Source: Cylicocyclus nassatus (lineage: Eukaryota > Nematoda > Chromadorea > Rhabditida > Strongylidae). Taken from it: DNA of 64,000 nucleotides. The notes beneath the pieces were generated by a model. That model worked only from the letters and a program-made list of their open reading frames with translations, was not told the DNA's origin and made no database searches. The stretch lies in contig CATQJL010000223.1 of assembly GCA_958299035.1 (NCBI GenBank), positions 2,660,359 to 2,724,358 of the forward strand. Direction: 5' to 3'. This document shows, piece by piece, positions 11,601-22,672 of the stretch (positions within the stretch are counted from its first letter, which is position 1; each line of letters begins with the position of its first letter). The position numbers were made by a program, and so were the translations under genes.

Positions 11601-12158
11601 GCGTCGGATCCTGCTGCGACTCTTTCGAGACTTGTCATCCACACAGCAATCGAAAACTTGAAAAGCCAGTGAGCCTTTGAGTATGATTTTAGACGGTCTG
11701 TTCTAGTCAAAATTCTGTAAAATTGCAGATTTAGGTCATACAACTTTTGTATGTAGGAAATGGACGTTTTATGCTTAATCAGACAATTAACATCACCATG
11801 GAAGAACACACATCATGTTCTTGTTACGACTGTGGATCCAATGTGTGTAATTTCGACAAAATTTTCAACAGCACTGTAAAGGCTGAGCTTTTTCTTTCAG
11901 GTGCCCGAATGTCCACCAGGATCCGTTATCGGCTCAGATTGCAAATGTCAATGTGCCAACAAAAGTGAACGGAATAATTGCCAAGGTGCTGAGTGCTGTG
12001 AAGTAGAGAAAGAATTACCACGTAATAGACTAACTATGCATGATTTACGTGATTTACGTAAAGCCTTCAGACAACGATTCTATGGAAATAGACATAGAGG
12101 TTTGAGCAGGCAAATCCTCCGACAATGGCGACGCCGCACCAACGCCTCCGAGTCGTAA
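5626..12158 (+). CDS. pvf-1: PDGF/VEGF-like secreted growth factor
   Basis: Seven exons join in frame with GT/AG borders: 5626-5730, 5819-5900, 7173-7280, 7599-7735, 11591-11668, 11735-11842, 11901-12158, giving 291 aa. Residues 1-17 form a signal peptide (MGILLYFLTFLAAYAHS). The cystine-knot domain spans about 118-203, with Cys124, Cys142 (YPKC), Cys148, Cys152/153 (CVGSCC), Cys159 and the pair Cys198/Cys200 (EEHTSCSC). This is the VEGF/PDGF spacing, with an extra Ser in the usual CxGCC. N-glycosylation sequons lie at Asn185 and Asn189. A C-rich tail (Cys210, 220, 222, 224, 233, 238, 239) resembles the Balbiani-ring-like repeat of VEGF-C/D, and an Arg-rich C-terminus could bind polyanions. 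The expected role is ligand of a VEGFR-type receptor kinase (known for C. elegans PVF-1). Intron 4 is 3.9 kb and full of repeats. The orthologue name is inferred from family and lineage. Confidence 0.82.
6920..7000. repeat. Dispersed repeat fragment in pvf-1 intron 2
   Basis: This segment of the 5901-7172 intron contains CTTAGGCAAAAGCCGCCGCA and a CGCGCGCGG word. Both recur, reverse-complemented, at about 57115-57190, so it is a shared dispersed repeat. The rest of the intron shows nothing recognisable. Confidence 0.55.
7395..7465. repeat. Near-perfect 35-bp palindrome in pvf-1 intron 3
   Basis: Arms 7395-7429 and 7431-7465 are reverse complements with one mismatch, around a single loop base (7430). 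The intron is 7281-7598. In pre-mRNA this would form a very stable hairpin between exons 3 and 4. Origin unknown; it could be a small foldback insertion. Confidence 0.8.
7980..8560. repeat. Foldback element in pvf-1 intron 4
   Basis: The left arm (about 7985-8160) and right arm (about 8305-8480) are inverted. CCTACTACCCTTCACTATG pairs with CATAGTGAAGGGTAGTAGG, and TTCTCCGAAGTTAACGAAAA with its complement near 8320. The right side runs on to a GCATGCGGCCCC end near 8550. The same sequence forms the inner element at about 55797-56527, so this is a second, left-truncated copy. Confidence 0.65.
8740..8870. repeat. Direct repeat of a 24-bp word in pvf-1 intron 4
   Basis: CATGCACTCCCAGCAATCGC occurs near 8742 and again near 8841, in a region with no splice-compatible coding frame. 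The intron between 8560 and 9860 is otherwise featureless to me. Confidence 0.4.
9863..10324. mobile_element. TTAA-bounded foldback element, in pvf-1 intron 4
   Basis: The left end is TTAAAGGCAGTGTCC and the right end GACACTGCCTTTAA-like (ACACTGCCTTTAA, to 10324). The two halves are long inverted arms meeting near 10075, with GC-rich words such as GGGCGGGGC pairing across. It is related to elements at 17917, 18255 and 55438. TTAA target duplication recalls piggyBac-type elements, but no transposase is present. Confidence 0.65.
10545..10870. repeat. Foldback element, same family as 4099-4578
   Basis: Arms near 10540-10610 and 10815-10885 are inverted. GCTTGAAATGCTGATTCCAA and its diverged complement carry the shared word CCAAATCTGCTTTC followed by a GAA...AAAAGTTATG stretch. 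It lies in the long pvf-1 intron 4. From 10885 to 11590 nothing else is recognised. Confidence 0.55.
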
Positions 12159-12239
12159 CGCGCGAGCACTGTGTCACACTTCATCATATCGATTTTTCCT
12201 ACAAGCGTCGGTGTGCGTGGCCGTGATGTCGGCATTTTG

Positions 12240-12385
12240 GGTAGAGGACTATATGTCGCCGAAAAAGGGCGGTCCCCGCGGTCATTTGCGACAAATACGC
12301 ACCCTTGTACATGCGCGGACATGCGTTCCTGCAGGGAATCCGCGCGGGAGTCTTCCAAATCCGGCGACATATAGTCCTCCACCCC
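12240..12385. mobile_element. MITE with 9-bp target duplication, next to pvf-1
   Basis: Terminal inverted repeats GGTAGAGGACTATATGTCGC and its near-complement (ending TCCTCCACCCC) bound a 146-bp element. It is flanked on both sides by the 9-bp direct repeat GGCATTTTG (12231-12239 and 12386-12394). The interior GTACATGCGCGGACATGCG matches the elements at 59621-59936. A 9-bp duplication is typical of Mutator-like elements. It lies 82 bp after the pvf-1 stop, so it may sit in the 3' UTR. Confidence 0.8.
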
Positions 12386-12394
12386 GGCATTTTG

Positions 12395-13700
12395 AAGTAG
12401 TCAACCGAGTATGTGCTAATTATTCGTTTGTTTCTAATACTTAGTTTTGTTGACTAACGTGATATTTTGTTCAAATGAATGTTATAAAAAGCTCGTGTTG
12501 GTACAATCGATGTCAACGATGTGCTCCCTTTTCTGCAGCAGCTCGCGTCCGCACCGCAAGGGCCTAGCACGGCGGTGCCGATCGATGAGGCGAGTTTTGA
12601 ATGTGCAGCTATAGGCGCGCGAACGCGACGCGAGGCTCTGGGGCTGCGTTTTGGCTGATGGAAAAGGGAACACATGATTAACACGGACTATAAGTGGAAA
12701 TGTATTTGCTAAACTGCAATTGCAAGAAATTTAGGTCCAGCAGGTCTCAAAAATAAATTCACTACTTGACTGCGTTCGTAAAAACAGCTTTCAAGGAAGC
12801 ATTGCAATGCTATATAGGTCACTTTTAGAATCGTGACGGCAGGTATGATTGCGGTCTTTGCGCGCACAAGGGCATACACCCATGCAAACAGGCATAACCT
12901 CAACGGTCGACTCAGTTACTTCCAGTGCCTGAATAGTATCGTATGTAGGGAAACTGGAAGTGCGTGCTTATCGCGCGCGGTCGCGCCGTCGTCACGATTT
13001 TTCGAGTGCCCTATACCTAATCAAACAAAAGCCATCGTCTGGTTAAATTATACATTCGGTTTCTATCCTAAGTAGTAAAATTAGCAGGGCTTGGCACGAG
13101 GTGGCTTCCCGAAGTTGCAAAAAAAAGAAGTCTGTTTTAATTTCACTAGGAAAGTACGACATCCGCCATGAGATTTTGGAAAAGAAAACAAATGAAAGGA
13201 ATGGAACAAAGCAAAACAAAAAAGGAAGCATTAAAATCGCGCCCGCAGCAGCGTTGCCGCCGCCATTCAGAATTTTCAGGGGGCTGTAACTAAACTGGGA
13301 AGAGAGGGTTTGAAGCGGTTTACCAAGTAGGGTTGGGATCTAAATGAGATTTACATAGAGGAAATAAGAAAATTATGTGAGGGATGGAAATTTTATGACT
13401 TTACCTTTCCCAAGACCTCATATGGTTTCCAAGCATAGGTGCGATAGTATGAGAATTTGCTCATCCCCCTTCGACCCCTGAACCGGGACCAAGGTGACCC
13501 CCTTCACCAAAAACCGAGAAAAAAATCAACACTGAAGTAAGGCTAAGCGAAGCAGCTGTTTGTACGGAATTGTTGCGTATCGGAAAGGAGGAAGGAGATT
13601 AGGCATTTACGAACTTCCAGGAGGAAAAAAATAGTCGCTTCTGTAGCTGCACAGCAGCCTCAGCAAGAAAAGTTTCGTGGTACAACGTCCCCCTCTGGTT
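12395..13700. other. Intergenic, nothing recognised
   Basis: No supportable gene. Small open frames lack similarity, codon bias and splice context. AATAAA near 12750 is too far from the pvf-1 stop to assign with confidence. Confidence 0.4.
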
Positions 13701-13719
13701 TTAGGGAACAAATGGTTTG

Positions 13720-14600
13720 CCTAGAGTCCGTTCATAGAAGTACCAAGCGAAAGGTGTGCCTAGTGATTTCTGGACACTTACGAGTTTTCAACATTGAAAA
13801 AAATCATTTTTCTAGATAAATAGCTGGTACAAGGAAATAGTGACCATCAAAACAGCCTCTTCCTCATTTTTCAGAAAATACATAGCATGTCTGAGATCCG
13901 TCCAAAAAAGTGCCTGGGTAAGTGAGTAAGTGACTAAGTGATTTCTGGAGATTTTTGACGTTTTAACATAAAAAAATTCTTAACTTTTGTAGATGAACAA
14001 CTTGTGCAAGGAAATAGTCATCATCGAAACCGTTTCATCCTCCGCTTTCAGAAAGTAGTATATGAAATGTCTGAGGTCCGTCCAAAAAAGTGCCCTGGAT
14101 ATTTACGAGTTTTTAGGGAAAAAAATCCGTAACTTCTGTAGATGAACAAATTGTACACAGAGGTGGCCACCATTAGAACCGTCTCGTCCTCCGCTTTCAG
14201 AAAATATATACCTTGCCTGGGGTCCGTTGAAAAAAGTGCCTGGTGAAGGGTGGGTGAGATTCTTATAATATTCTCAGGTGGAGGCTTTTTTACCATTGTA
14301 AAAAGACGTCTACCTGAGAATCCCCATTATAAGAGTCTCACCCACCCTTCACTATGCACTTTTTTAACGGACACTAGGCAAAGTACATATTTTCTGAGAG
14401 CGGAGGACGAGACGGTTCTAATGGTGACCACCTCGGCGTACAATTTGTTCAACTGCAAAAGTTACGGATTTTTTATCCTAAAAACTCGTAAATATTCAGA
14501 AATCACTCCCACACCCTTCACCAGGCACTTTTTTCAACAGACTCTAGGCATACTGTATATTCTCTGAAAGCAGAGGACAAGATGGCTTTGAAAAAATTTC
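13720..14600. repeat. Foldback with tandem units of about 130-190 bp
   Basis: Units containing GTCCGTCCAAAAAAGTGCC and an AAAATACATA-type word repeat on the left side (near 13730, 13900, 14080, 14220). They reappear inverted on the right (near 14355 and 14525). The dyad centre is about 14275-14315, where TTCTCAGGTGGAGGCTTTTT opposes AAAAAGACGTCTACCTGAGA. Confidence 0.65.
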
Positions 14601-16051
14601 CTTGTTGACGTTGCTATCGATCTACAGAAGTTTTGGATATTTCTTTTAGAAAATTCGCAAATGCTAAAAAATTGTCTCACTCTTTCCAAAACAAATGTTC
14701 TCGCATGCATATCTTCTATGGTAATTTCAACAGGCGGGGTGATGTAAGAAAGGTAAAAGGAAAAATGTAAAAAATACAGGGTGCTGGTCAGAAACATGAT
14801 TGTGTGCCAATCCAGCAGCACATCGGTTCACATTTCAGAAAAAAGGCAACCAATGATGGCAAGGAATTGAAAATTATAAACTTTGACTAGGAAAAATGAT
14901 GAGAGAACACCACGGCTCCCTTCCCCCCCCCCCCCCCCGCCTGGTTCCCAGGTGGCTTGAAAGCCACCCAACTCCGGAAAAAGTTGAGCACGCCTCCAGT
15001 TCACATATTTTTCATAATTTTTCGTACATAGTCCTAACCCCTCATTGTCCATCTATACACCAGTTTTGGTGTCATTTCATTTTCACTTCACTGTAAACAA
15101 GCCCTTTGTTTGTTTGGGAGAGCATGCCGCAGAAATGCCGGCAGCGTGCCGATGGCACGCGGACCGCAGAAACGATATCCCTCTGTTTTTTCTCCCAAAG
15201 ACGATATCCAGCTTGCTTAGTAAGCCACCTGTGTAGTGCCCTGAAAATTAGGACAAAGCACGTTTGGCAACTTCCGGCCGTGTCGCCCAGGACGTCTGCT
15301 GGCTGACACGATACTATGCAGCCGACTACGGCAGCATAGTATTGTGTCTGCCTCTAAGTGTTCTGGACCTCTGGCTGATAACCACAGTGCGCTCGCGGAA
15401 ACCTGTGCCACGTGCAGCTTTATCGCTTTCCACTTTTGCTGAAGTCTGCGTCTTTCGCAACCAACTATTTCACTTTGGCAGCGCAAAATTGCCTTTCCAC
15501 AGATTTTTTGCGACCTTCGTGCCCTCTAAAAGGGCTTCCTTTTTCTGCTGCCAATTTTCTCAATGCTAGAAGCCAAACGGTTCTCTGAATGATGAGGAGC
15601 TTGGATTCAGATTAGACTCAGTAGTCAAGAAGGATCAACTGTAGATAAAGCCAAATTTTCGTTAATTGACAAAAAGAAGGGCAAAAAGTTCTTCAAACGC
15701 ACATTGCAACAGATAGGCATAAAAAGTTAGCAAACGCAAAAGTCTGCTGGAGCAAACCATAAGATGAGTATCAAAATATGATTGTCTATGCCAATCACAG
15801 TATTATCTTAGTTTTCCTAACACACCATCCCTTATTTGATAGCTCAGAACCCCTATGTCTAATAACCTAAGCTTTCCGCGAAACTCACCATTACCGGCCA
15901 CGCATTACCTATCTCACTGAATAATTACAAGGTCACCGAGAATGGGACGACGAAAAGTGCAGTTGTGTGTGCGAGCCTGTTTCCTGCCCGAAACACCAGA
16001 TTTTCGATGAGGACCGGTGTGACTGTGTATCGACACGGAGAGGAGATGAGG
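14601..16051. other. Intergenic with repeat fragments
   Basis: No gene recognised. A C-run lies near 14923-14938. The stretch near 15170-15215 (AACGATATCC...GACGATATCCAGCTTG) resembles 41680-41720, suggesting an old dispersed repeat. A short palindrome (ACTATGCAGCC/GGCAGCATAGT) lies near 15313-15342. Confidence 0.4.
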
Positions 16052-16300
16052 TATCGTTCATTCGTTGACCGTACGGACTGCCGACCGCGTGGCGACTGCG
16101 ACGCGTGCCTTCTAAACTTGCGAAAAAGTGACGACTTGGACCGTGGCTTAAGATGAGAAGAATTCTTTGTTTCTTTTCTACATTATAAAGATGAGAAGAA
16201 TCCTCTCTTTTCTTTCTATTCATCTTTTCTACGAAAACATCATGCACGCGCAGCGGTCGCCGCGCGGTCAGCAGTCGTTACGGTCAACGAATAAACGATA
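16052..16300. mobile_element. MITE with terminal inverted repeats of about 50 bp
   Basis: TATCGTTCATTCGTTGACCG at the left is matched by CGGTCAACGAATAAACGATA at the right. Pairing continues inward through GC-rich words (GACCGCGTGGCGAC against GTCGCCGCGCGGTC). The interior is non-coding. No clear target duplication was found. Confidence 0.65.
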
Positions 16301-17201
16301 GTGGTTTTTTTTTTGAGGAAGAATATCAAACGAAAATAAGCGGTGAAAATTTTGAAAGTGCATATTTATCATCCCTTACCTAGGAAAAATAAGAATAGGC
16401 GAGTCATCGCACGCAAGGACAGGGCGTAACTACGGCGCTGTCAGCGTCTCATTGATCAAGCTCTTTCATCCCTCTTACGGTCTGCGCATCCTCTACCAAC
16501 TATCTTTGTACTTATCTTTGTCAAGCACAATGACGTCCTTGCTGTCCGTGCTCGCGTTGAATCTTCTGTAAGAATCCAAAACTCAGAAATTATGATATAT
16601 TTTCAATTGATGACTGTGATTCTTATTTCATGAAGTTGAGCTATTTTTTTCAGGTACATCTAGCCGAAATCATTGACACATCAAAGGTTGTCGATCTGTC
16701 ATCATTGCCGAAGCTGAAAGCCAAAGTTGTGCATCCAAAATACTAAACGTTGTGATAGTATGGATCTATTGTACAGTATGTACAAATGACTGTGGTGTTA
16801 TTTCGCTAAATTAATGCAGTCTAGATGGAATCGGATAGATTAAGGTCATTTACCGCAGACTTGTACTTTTTATATTGTAGTAAGGTGATATCACTGGTGA
16901 TTAAAAATACATAAAAACAAGATTTAGCCAATCCCTTGCAAATCAGAAGTATATCATCAACATCAAGCAAGTTGTCCAAGAATGCGTGCTCCCATTTTCT
17001 GCTGCTGATCTTTTCTCCAAAACAGCGACCCATAGGCATATCCACGCTGCAGCGCAATGCGCGATTGCGCTTCCAAACAGGGAGTGGAATTCAACAACGC
17101 AATGAAATATTTAAATCCGTCAATTCGCTGAATTTCATTTGGGTGAACCGCAATACTTTAGATTTTATATGTCAGTCCTTTTGTAGGCCAAAGCCTTCCT
17201 A
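16301..17201. other. Intergenic, nothing recognised
   Basis: No coding exon or repeat structure that I can support. Confidence 0.35.
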
Positions 17202-17916
17202 GGCCCGTATTACATCCCCGCTGGGAAGGGGAGGGGCTTTTCAGAGGGGATGCGTCATATCTCGCTACTCTAGTTATCTTTCTTCTTCCTCCTCTATCTT
17301 GCTTATAAAAGTTCTCATACCCTTATACTGGGGCACAATGGAGCCAGGTTACTGGATTAGATTTTAACTATTTTGTGTAAGGATTTCTAGGTCCCCAATG
17401 GAACACCTCTCAATTTCAATGCCATTTATCTTCCTGAAATCGCAATAAAACGCTGTGAAATTGTGCTGTGGATATACTACGGCTGTGCTAAAGATTTTCA
17501 TGGTAGAAATAAGTGAAATCTCAAGATGTCGAAATCTTCGGTAATCCCTAGCTGGCGAGCTAGAGATCTCGAAAAATTCAAAATCCTCAGAATCCATTTC
17601 TCCTGTTGAAAACATGCTTACCAGTGCCGTAGTATATCTTCAGTACAATTTTACAGCGTTTTCATGGACTTCTCAGGAAGATAAATCACTTTGAAAATGA
17701 GAGGTGCTCCCTAGGGGATCCCCTGGGGATCACACAAAATGGCAAAAAACCAATCTTGTATGGGAGTAACCTGGCATCCATTATGTGCAGGTATAAGTGT
17801 ATGAAAAACTTTATAAGAAAGGTCCAGAAAGAAGAAGAAAGGTACGTAGAGTAGCGAGATATGACGCATTCCCTCTCAGATCCCCTCCCCGGCGGAGATG
17901 TATGTGCATACGGGCC
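17202..17916. mobile_element. Foldback element with GGCCCGTAT ends
   Basis: GGCCCGTATTACATCCCCGC at the left and its diverged complement (ending CATACGGGCC) at the right bound about 715 bp. Further inside, GCGTCATATCTCGCTACTCT pairs with AGAGTAGCGAGATATGACGC. The GGGGAGGGG motif near each end recalls the ends of the 55797 and 8560 elements. It abuts the next element at 17917. Confidence 0.65.
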
Positions 17917-18258
17917 TTAAAGGCAGCGTCCAGGCAAGTCTGACACATGGGGATCTCACGTGGATAGTAATTTCGGGGCCTTAACTAAGCCACTGCCCAA
18001 CCCGCAGCTCAGGTAGTACTCTAACGGGTAAAATATTCCCTCGAAACTGGACCCCGGGATCGTATTTCGCATGGATTCATGGCGCAAAGCGTGGGTCCGC
18101 GCGCGAAACTGCCATACATCAGGTTTAGTTTGGAGGCGTATATCTTAGTCGTTAGTGAGTCACCTGCGCTGCCGCTTGGGCAGTGCCTTAGTTAGAGCCC
18201 AAAATTACTTTCCACGTAGAATCGTCATGCGTGCGATATGCCTGGGCGCTGCCTTTAA
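17917..18258. mobile_element. TTAA-bounded element A
   Basis: Left end TTAAAGGCAGCGTCCAGGCA; right end TGGGCGCTGCCTTTAA. The ends match the family at 9863, 18255 and 55438. It shares its right-hand TTAA (18255-18258) with the next element, so the two are inserted back to back. No coding capacity. Confidence 0.65.
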
Positions 18259-18612
18259 AGGCAGCGTCCGGGCAGATATGAAAAATGTAGAGTACAGGGG
18301 CGCCCGTCCTGGTAAAGCTCTTGCCCAACTGGCAATGTACCAAATTGCTTCGAAGTGACGACCGGAACGCCCCGACGAGTTAGTTCGATAAGCCAGAGTG
18401 CGCATACCGCACACGATTCAATACGTAGGGTCCCACAAAGATTCTGCGTCTTAACCTTGGCGGCAGGCGATAAAATTCAAATCAAGAGCTTCTGGAAAAG
18501 CCCGCTTTTGGCGTTTCGTGCCCTCCAAGCTGCATTTTCAGAATCAGCGGGAGGAACAAGCTCAAGTAAGCGAAAAAATCTCATTCGAATTTTGCCCGGA
18601 CGCTGCCTTTGA
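18255..18612. mobile_element. TTAA-bounded element B
   Basis: Left end TTAAAGGCAGCGTCCGGGCA; right end TTTTGCCCGGACGCTGCCTTT, with the final TTAA decayed to TTGA (about 18609-18612). Same ends as the element at 55438. No coding capacity. Confidence 0.6.
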
Positions 18613-19528
18613 GAACGCGGCAGAGATACAGGCCTTCACGGTCATGCAAAGTCCTATACCCTTATTTGGATAATCGGTCAAGGCAGTTCTATAAATGAGT
18701 ACATGTGTGCAGATCAATATTGAGCAATGAGTCGGGGTGAGTGAGTTTCCATACGATGAGCAATTCCGAGGTGCGAGGTGTGAACACCCAGAGCCGGCCA
18801 GGTAAAGTCTCGCACCTCCGCGTCCATTATAGTGTAGGAAGAGGGAATAGGGTGTAAGGGGGGAGGAAGAGAGGGACTTTTCATACGATTGCTCCCACCT
18901 CACCCTGACCTTTCGGCAACGATCCAATAAATTGCCACTTGTCAGTTTTGGGCCTGCTGGCCCCATCCCAAAAAAGAACGAAGCATCCAGAATAGCACTG
19001 CAGCGACGCGAAATCGGGAAAAAGAGGAGTCTGAAGGCTGTAGAACGAAAAGTTCGTCATTGTTAAATCAACTGTGTAAAACTGTTGTTGGCTGTCGGAA
19101 ACGTTGAATGAAATGATTGCGGACCACGTTCAGTGATATATCAGCCCTGTGTCAAAAAGACCAGCTGCACATGGGAGGTTTTACATGGCACACGATCATT
19201 TCGCGGTTCTCTTTTTCATTTAATGATTGCATTTTGAAAATTTTGGCTTCATCTATAATCCTCTCTGGAAAGATCTCTTCTTTCATAAAATCATGGCTAT
19301 GTATCCTAAACCATTTTGCATTTTACTGTTAGATTCCCTTTCTATATAAATCTCATGCAGTTGTGGGAAATGATTCGGAATGAACCCATTGCACTTTCTT
19401 GCTCTTGCCCCAGTAGTAATTCTCATTACACAGAAAAAAAAAACAGCTAAAACTGTCAAGTCTAGGGGTGTACGGGCCCTAGCTTGATGTGTAGCGGTAC
19501 AGGTTGGTATTATATATATTTATTATCA

Positions 19529-19681
19529 TACCCTATAATAAAGCGCAGGGGGGACCATCCGACGTCAACAACCGGCGAAGAATGTTTGCCCAGATCTCTG
19601 AGTTAATTCTTGCACTTTCGCCCGCTTCCATACTGTTTACCGTTACGACTCAACCTAAGTGCAACCTATGGAGACATCAAT
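19529..19681 (+). repeat. Second Helitron-like family, 5' fragment 1
   Basis: The fragment begins TCATACCCTATAATAAAGCG after an A. Homology with the copy at 20109 runs through ATGTTT...AGATCTCTG and CTCGCCCGCTTCCA-like words to a shared CCTATG. Only about 150 bp is shared; no 3' end was identified. Confidence 0.5.
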
Positions 19682-20108
19682 GGTATGATGTTTTGTGCCA
19701 TCTTCGGTGTTCCGTCTGCTTCGGTAATGTTTATCACGACTTCAAGCTAAGTACAACCCCAATTCCGTCGCCTACAACGCTATTAGCGGTCGATTTATTT
19801 CAACTGCTTTACATTTTGCTTCATTTGTGAACATATCATCTCCACTTTTATCCAGTTTACATAGCAATAGTGTCTGAACTTTCCAGATAGCTGTCCACTA
19901 AGTTATAAAAACGATGTCTTCCTAAATAAACAGCGTGGTAATGCAAATTGCTCTAAAACTTCCACAATGGATGTGAAAAGCTCCCTTGGCTAGAAAACTG
20001 TAAGTAACAAAACACCAATTCAGAATTGGATTTTTTTTCTAAAAAGGAAAAAAATTTCTTTTGAAAAACTTGAACTACGATCGCAGGGACTTTCCTCCTA
20101 CAATCATC

Positions 20109-20240
20109 ATACTCTATAATAAAGCGCGAGCACCCCCATCAGGGCAACGGATGTTTGTAGAGATCTCTGTCTTAAGTTTTGCACTCTCGCCCGCTTCCAG
20201 ACTGTTTACGGTTACGGTCCGACCGAGCGCCGCCTATGCA
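20109..20240 (+). repeat. Second Helitron-like family, 5' fragment 2
   Basis: The fragment begins TCATACTCTATAATAAAGCG after an A and parallels 19529-19681 over about 130 bp. The 5' word also occurs at 60671 (TCCACTATAATAACGCGC) and in the minus-strand copy ending at 28546. Confidence 0.5.
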
Positions 20241-22635
20241 CAACGTATGACTCATAATGGTGGTGATGCGTGGCTTAGATGATATTGATCAAGTAACATA
20301 ACCAAAAATGCAACCAGTAGACACTAAACGCTGTGAGCAGTAACATCGATTACTCTCATCACTGCTTTACATCAGATCGCCTCTAGAAAATTACGACTTC
20401 TAGAATCAGAGCGGGTAGTTTGCAATAAAATGCACGTGTACATGTAGCGTTCTTAGAAATCTACTCAGTCCAAATATGGATCTTCATATGCAGAAGGTAC
20501 ACAAGCGTTGTTTCCTCAAATCTGATACTTTTGTGCCATTTAAGTTCAAAAAATACATGACAATTGTTTTAGCAAAAGAGCTGCGATCTTCAGGTTTCTT
20601 TTAGCAGACAATGTGTTTTTCTATTTAGAGAAGCACCGTATGTTTGTTCAATTCTACAGTGATTGTTTTTCTGATTGATAATAGAGAAGTTGCACTAAAT
20701 CCGTATTTCGGAATTTTAGCCTCTTCCTCTAATATTTTGTGTGTGACTTGCTACAATTCTTGCGTAAGTGGTTCATTGCCAATTTTTTTTGAAAGTTCTC
20801 AAAATTTTTGACTTCTTGAGCATGGTCTCCACCCATGATTTTTTCCTAAGCACTTCTTTTGAAACGCACCATAAGTCTAAGAAAATCTATTAGATTTTCT
20901 AGCAGAAAAGGTTGTTGTCTTTGCCAGCTTATCACCAATGTTCAGAAGTTTTTGGTCCTATAGAAGCTGCGCCAAACCGTTTTTAGGAAAAAAATCTCAT
21001 TCAGCAAATGCGTAAATGTTTTCTACTGAATGTACCGCACCAAATTTGCTTTCGGGAGCTTCTAGCTAATATTTTCCTTTCGAGCACGATATTGCTGGAA
21101 ATTCAGCAAGAAAGTTGCAGTTTTCAAAATTTCGTCTGTGTAATACCAACAATAAGTGTTTTTTATTGAAAAAAAGCCACAACAAATCCCTGTCCGTTTC
21201 TGGAAAATTCATCCTCTTACCGTATAATAAAAAGCACGGTTCCATTTGTCGACATTTCAGCACTGTCTGAATTTTTCACATAGTTGAAGACAAAATATAA
21301 GAAACAATATCCTTCAAAAGAGTAACAGTGTGGTGACACAAATCGCTTTGGAATTTTTTCAAACTTAAGCGCAAAAGTTCTTCTAGCTAAGAAAGCGTAC
21401 GTACCAAAAGAGCTCTAACTTTGAATTTTCGGATATTTCTCCAAACCCGAAAAGTTCAAGGGTATGTTAAAGTAAGTCACTGTGATCGTAATGGAAGTTT
21501 TTAGAAAGGCTCTATGCTGTTTGAATCTGCCGCTGATATTTCAGCTATGAATAGACACAAAATAAAATGCAAGTTGGCATCACTAACCATCAACTAAATC
21601 TATAGAAATAAGAAGTGTAAAGTATTTGAATTTAGCGCAGTTTCAAAATCATACGAGCAACTAGGAATTGCTCCAGCTGACAAAATAAAAACCTCTTCAC
21701 AGTAGGTCCTTCACAAAATTTATATTGGGAGCCTGCTAAGATAAGCCTGAATAAATCATTTTGGAGCACTTTGAATGAATTTGCAAGGGAGTTGGGCAAG
21801 TTGTGAAACCGAAGGGGCATTTTGACAGTAGAATGTTTTGGAGATGAAGCGGAGTTGGCGCTATCACCAAATTTTGAAAGAGAAGGAAGGAGTATCTTGA
21901 TTTATAGAATTTTGGACTAAGGTACAAATTTTGGCTAGATTATCAAAAAATGTTGAGTTGGATATTCTCTGATTCAATTTTGCGATGAGTAGGTAGCAAG
22001 TCCAGAGTTTAAAATACTAACGCACTTTGGAGGCACATTCAGGCTGGAAATTTTTTACGAGTGTGAGAAAGCCACTGCGGTCTAAGGATCCCGGCAAGAT
22101 GTAGGAGGAAAAAGAAATTTCCGCGCGTGTATTACTCGATCACTATCAGGCCAAAACTTGGTCAAAACCGCGCGACAACGCAAAGGGTTTGCGCTGCATT
22201 TGCGCCCTATAGCAGTCCGGCAGATAAAAGAAATTGAGGGAACAGACAGGTCTTGACGCCACCACCTCTAGCGACTCGCAGACATGAGTCACAACTGTGG
22301 CGTTCGGAGCGCATTATGTCGGTTTGTGCCAGTTCCGGATGAAGACAGACTATGAACACATAAACTTCATTATTATTACAGTAAGCTGAATCTGAAGAGG
22401 TGGGAATGCAAAAAAAGATGGTAGTTGGCAGTTTCACACTAAATTTTTGTGTAGGAAATTGGGGAGGAGGAGGGGGGGGGGGGGAGTTGGGCTCAAACAG
22501 GGAAAAACCAGGCTATGTGATACATTGACTTCGTTAGCCTTTGGGATCGTTACATGTCTGGAAATTCCGCCTCTTACTTTGCTACAAATCTTCAAATATC
22601 TTAACTTTGAGTCACATCCCACTTAACACACACGG

Positions 22636-22672
22636 CCAGTTCAAAGCGCCGCGAAGCGGCGCTTTGAACTGG
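22636..22672. repeat. Perfect 17-bp stem hairpin
   Basis: CCAGTTCAAAGCGCCGC (22636-22652), loop GAA, then the exact complement GCGGCGCTTTGAACTGG (22656-22672). No matching ends were found nearby, so it is a stand-alone hairpin in otherwise plain sequence. Confidence 0.85.

Larger units (their letters stand above)
18613..22635. other. Gene-poor AT-rich region
   Basis: I see no supportable exon. The region holds two short Helitron-like 5'-end fragments (19529 and 20109), a G-run near 22470-22485, and otherwise low-information AT-rich sequence. The 134-codon minus frame around 18562-18966 has no family features and runs into the TTAA element. Confidence 0.4.

Noticed and set aside
11729..11734. 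Alternative acceptor for pvf-1 exon 6 at 11728
   Set aside because: Use of the GCAG at 11725-11728 gives an immediate in-frame stop; the TTTAG ending at 11734 keeps the frame and restores VEGF spacing.
18562..18966. 134-codon minus-strand open frame
   Set aside because: It overlaps the end of a TTAA element, has no domain or splice context, and part of the sequence resembles non-coding DNA near 23260-23300.
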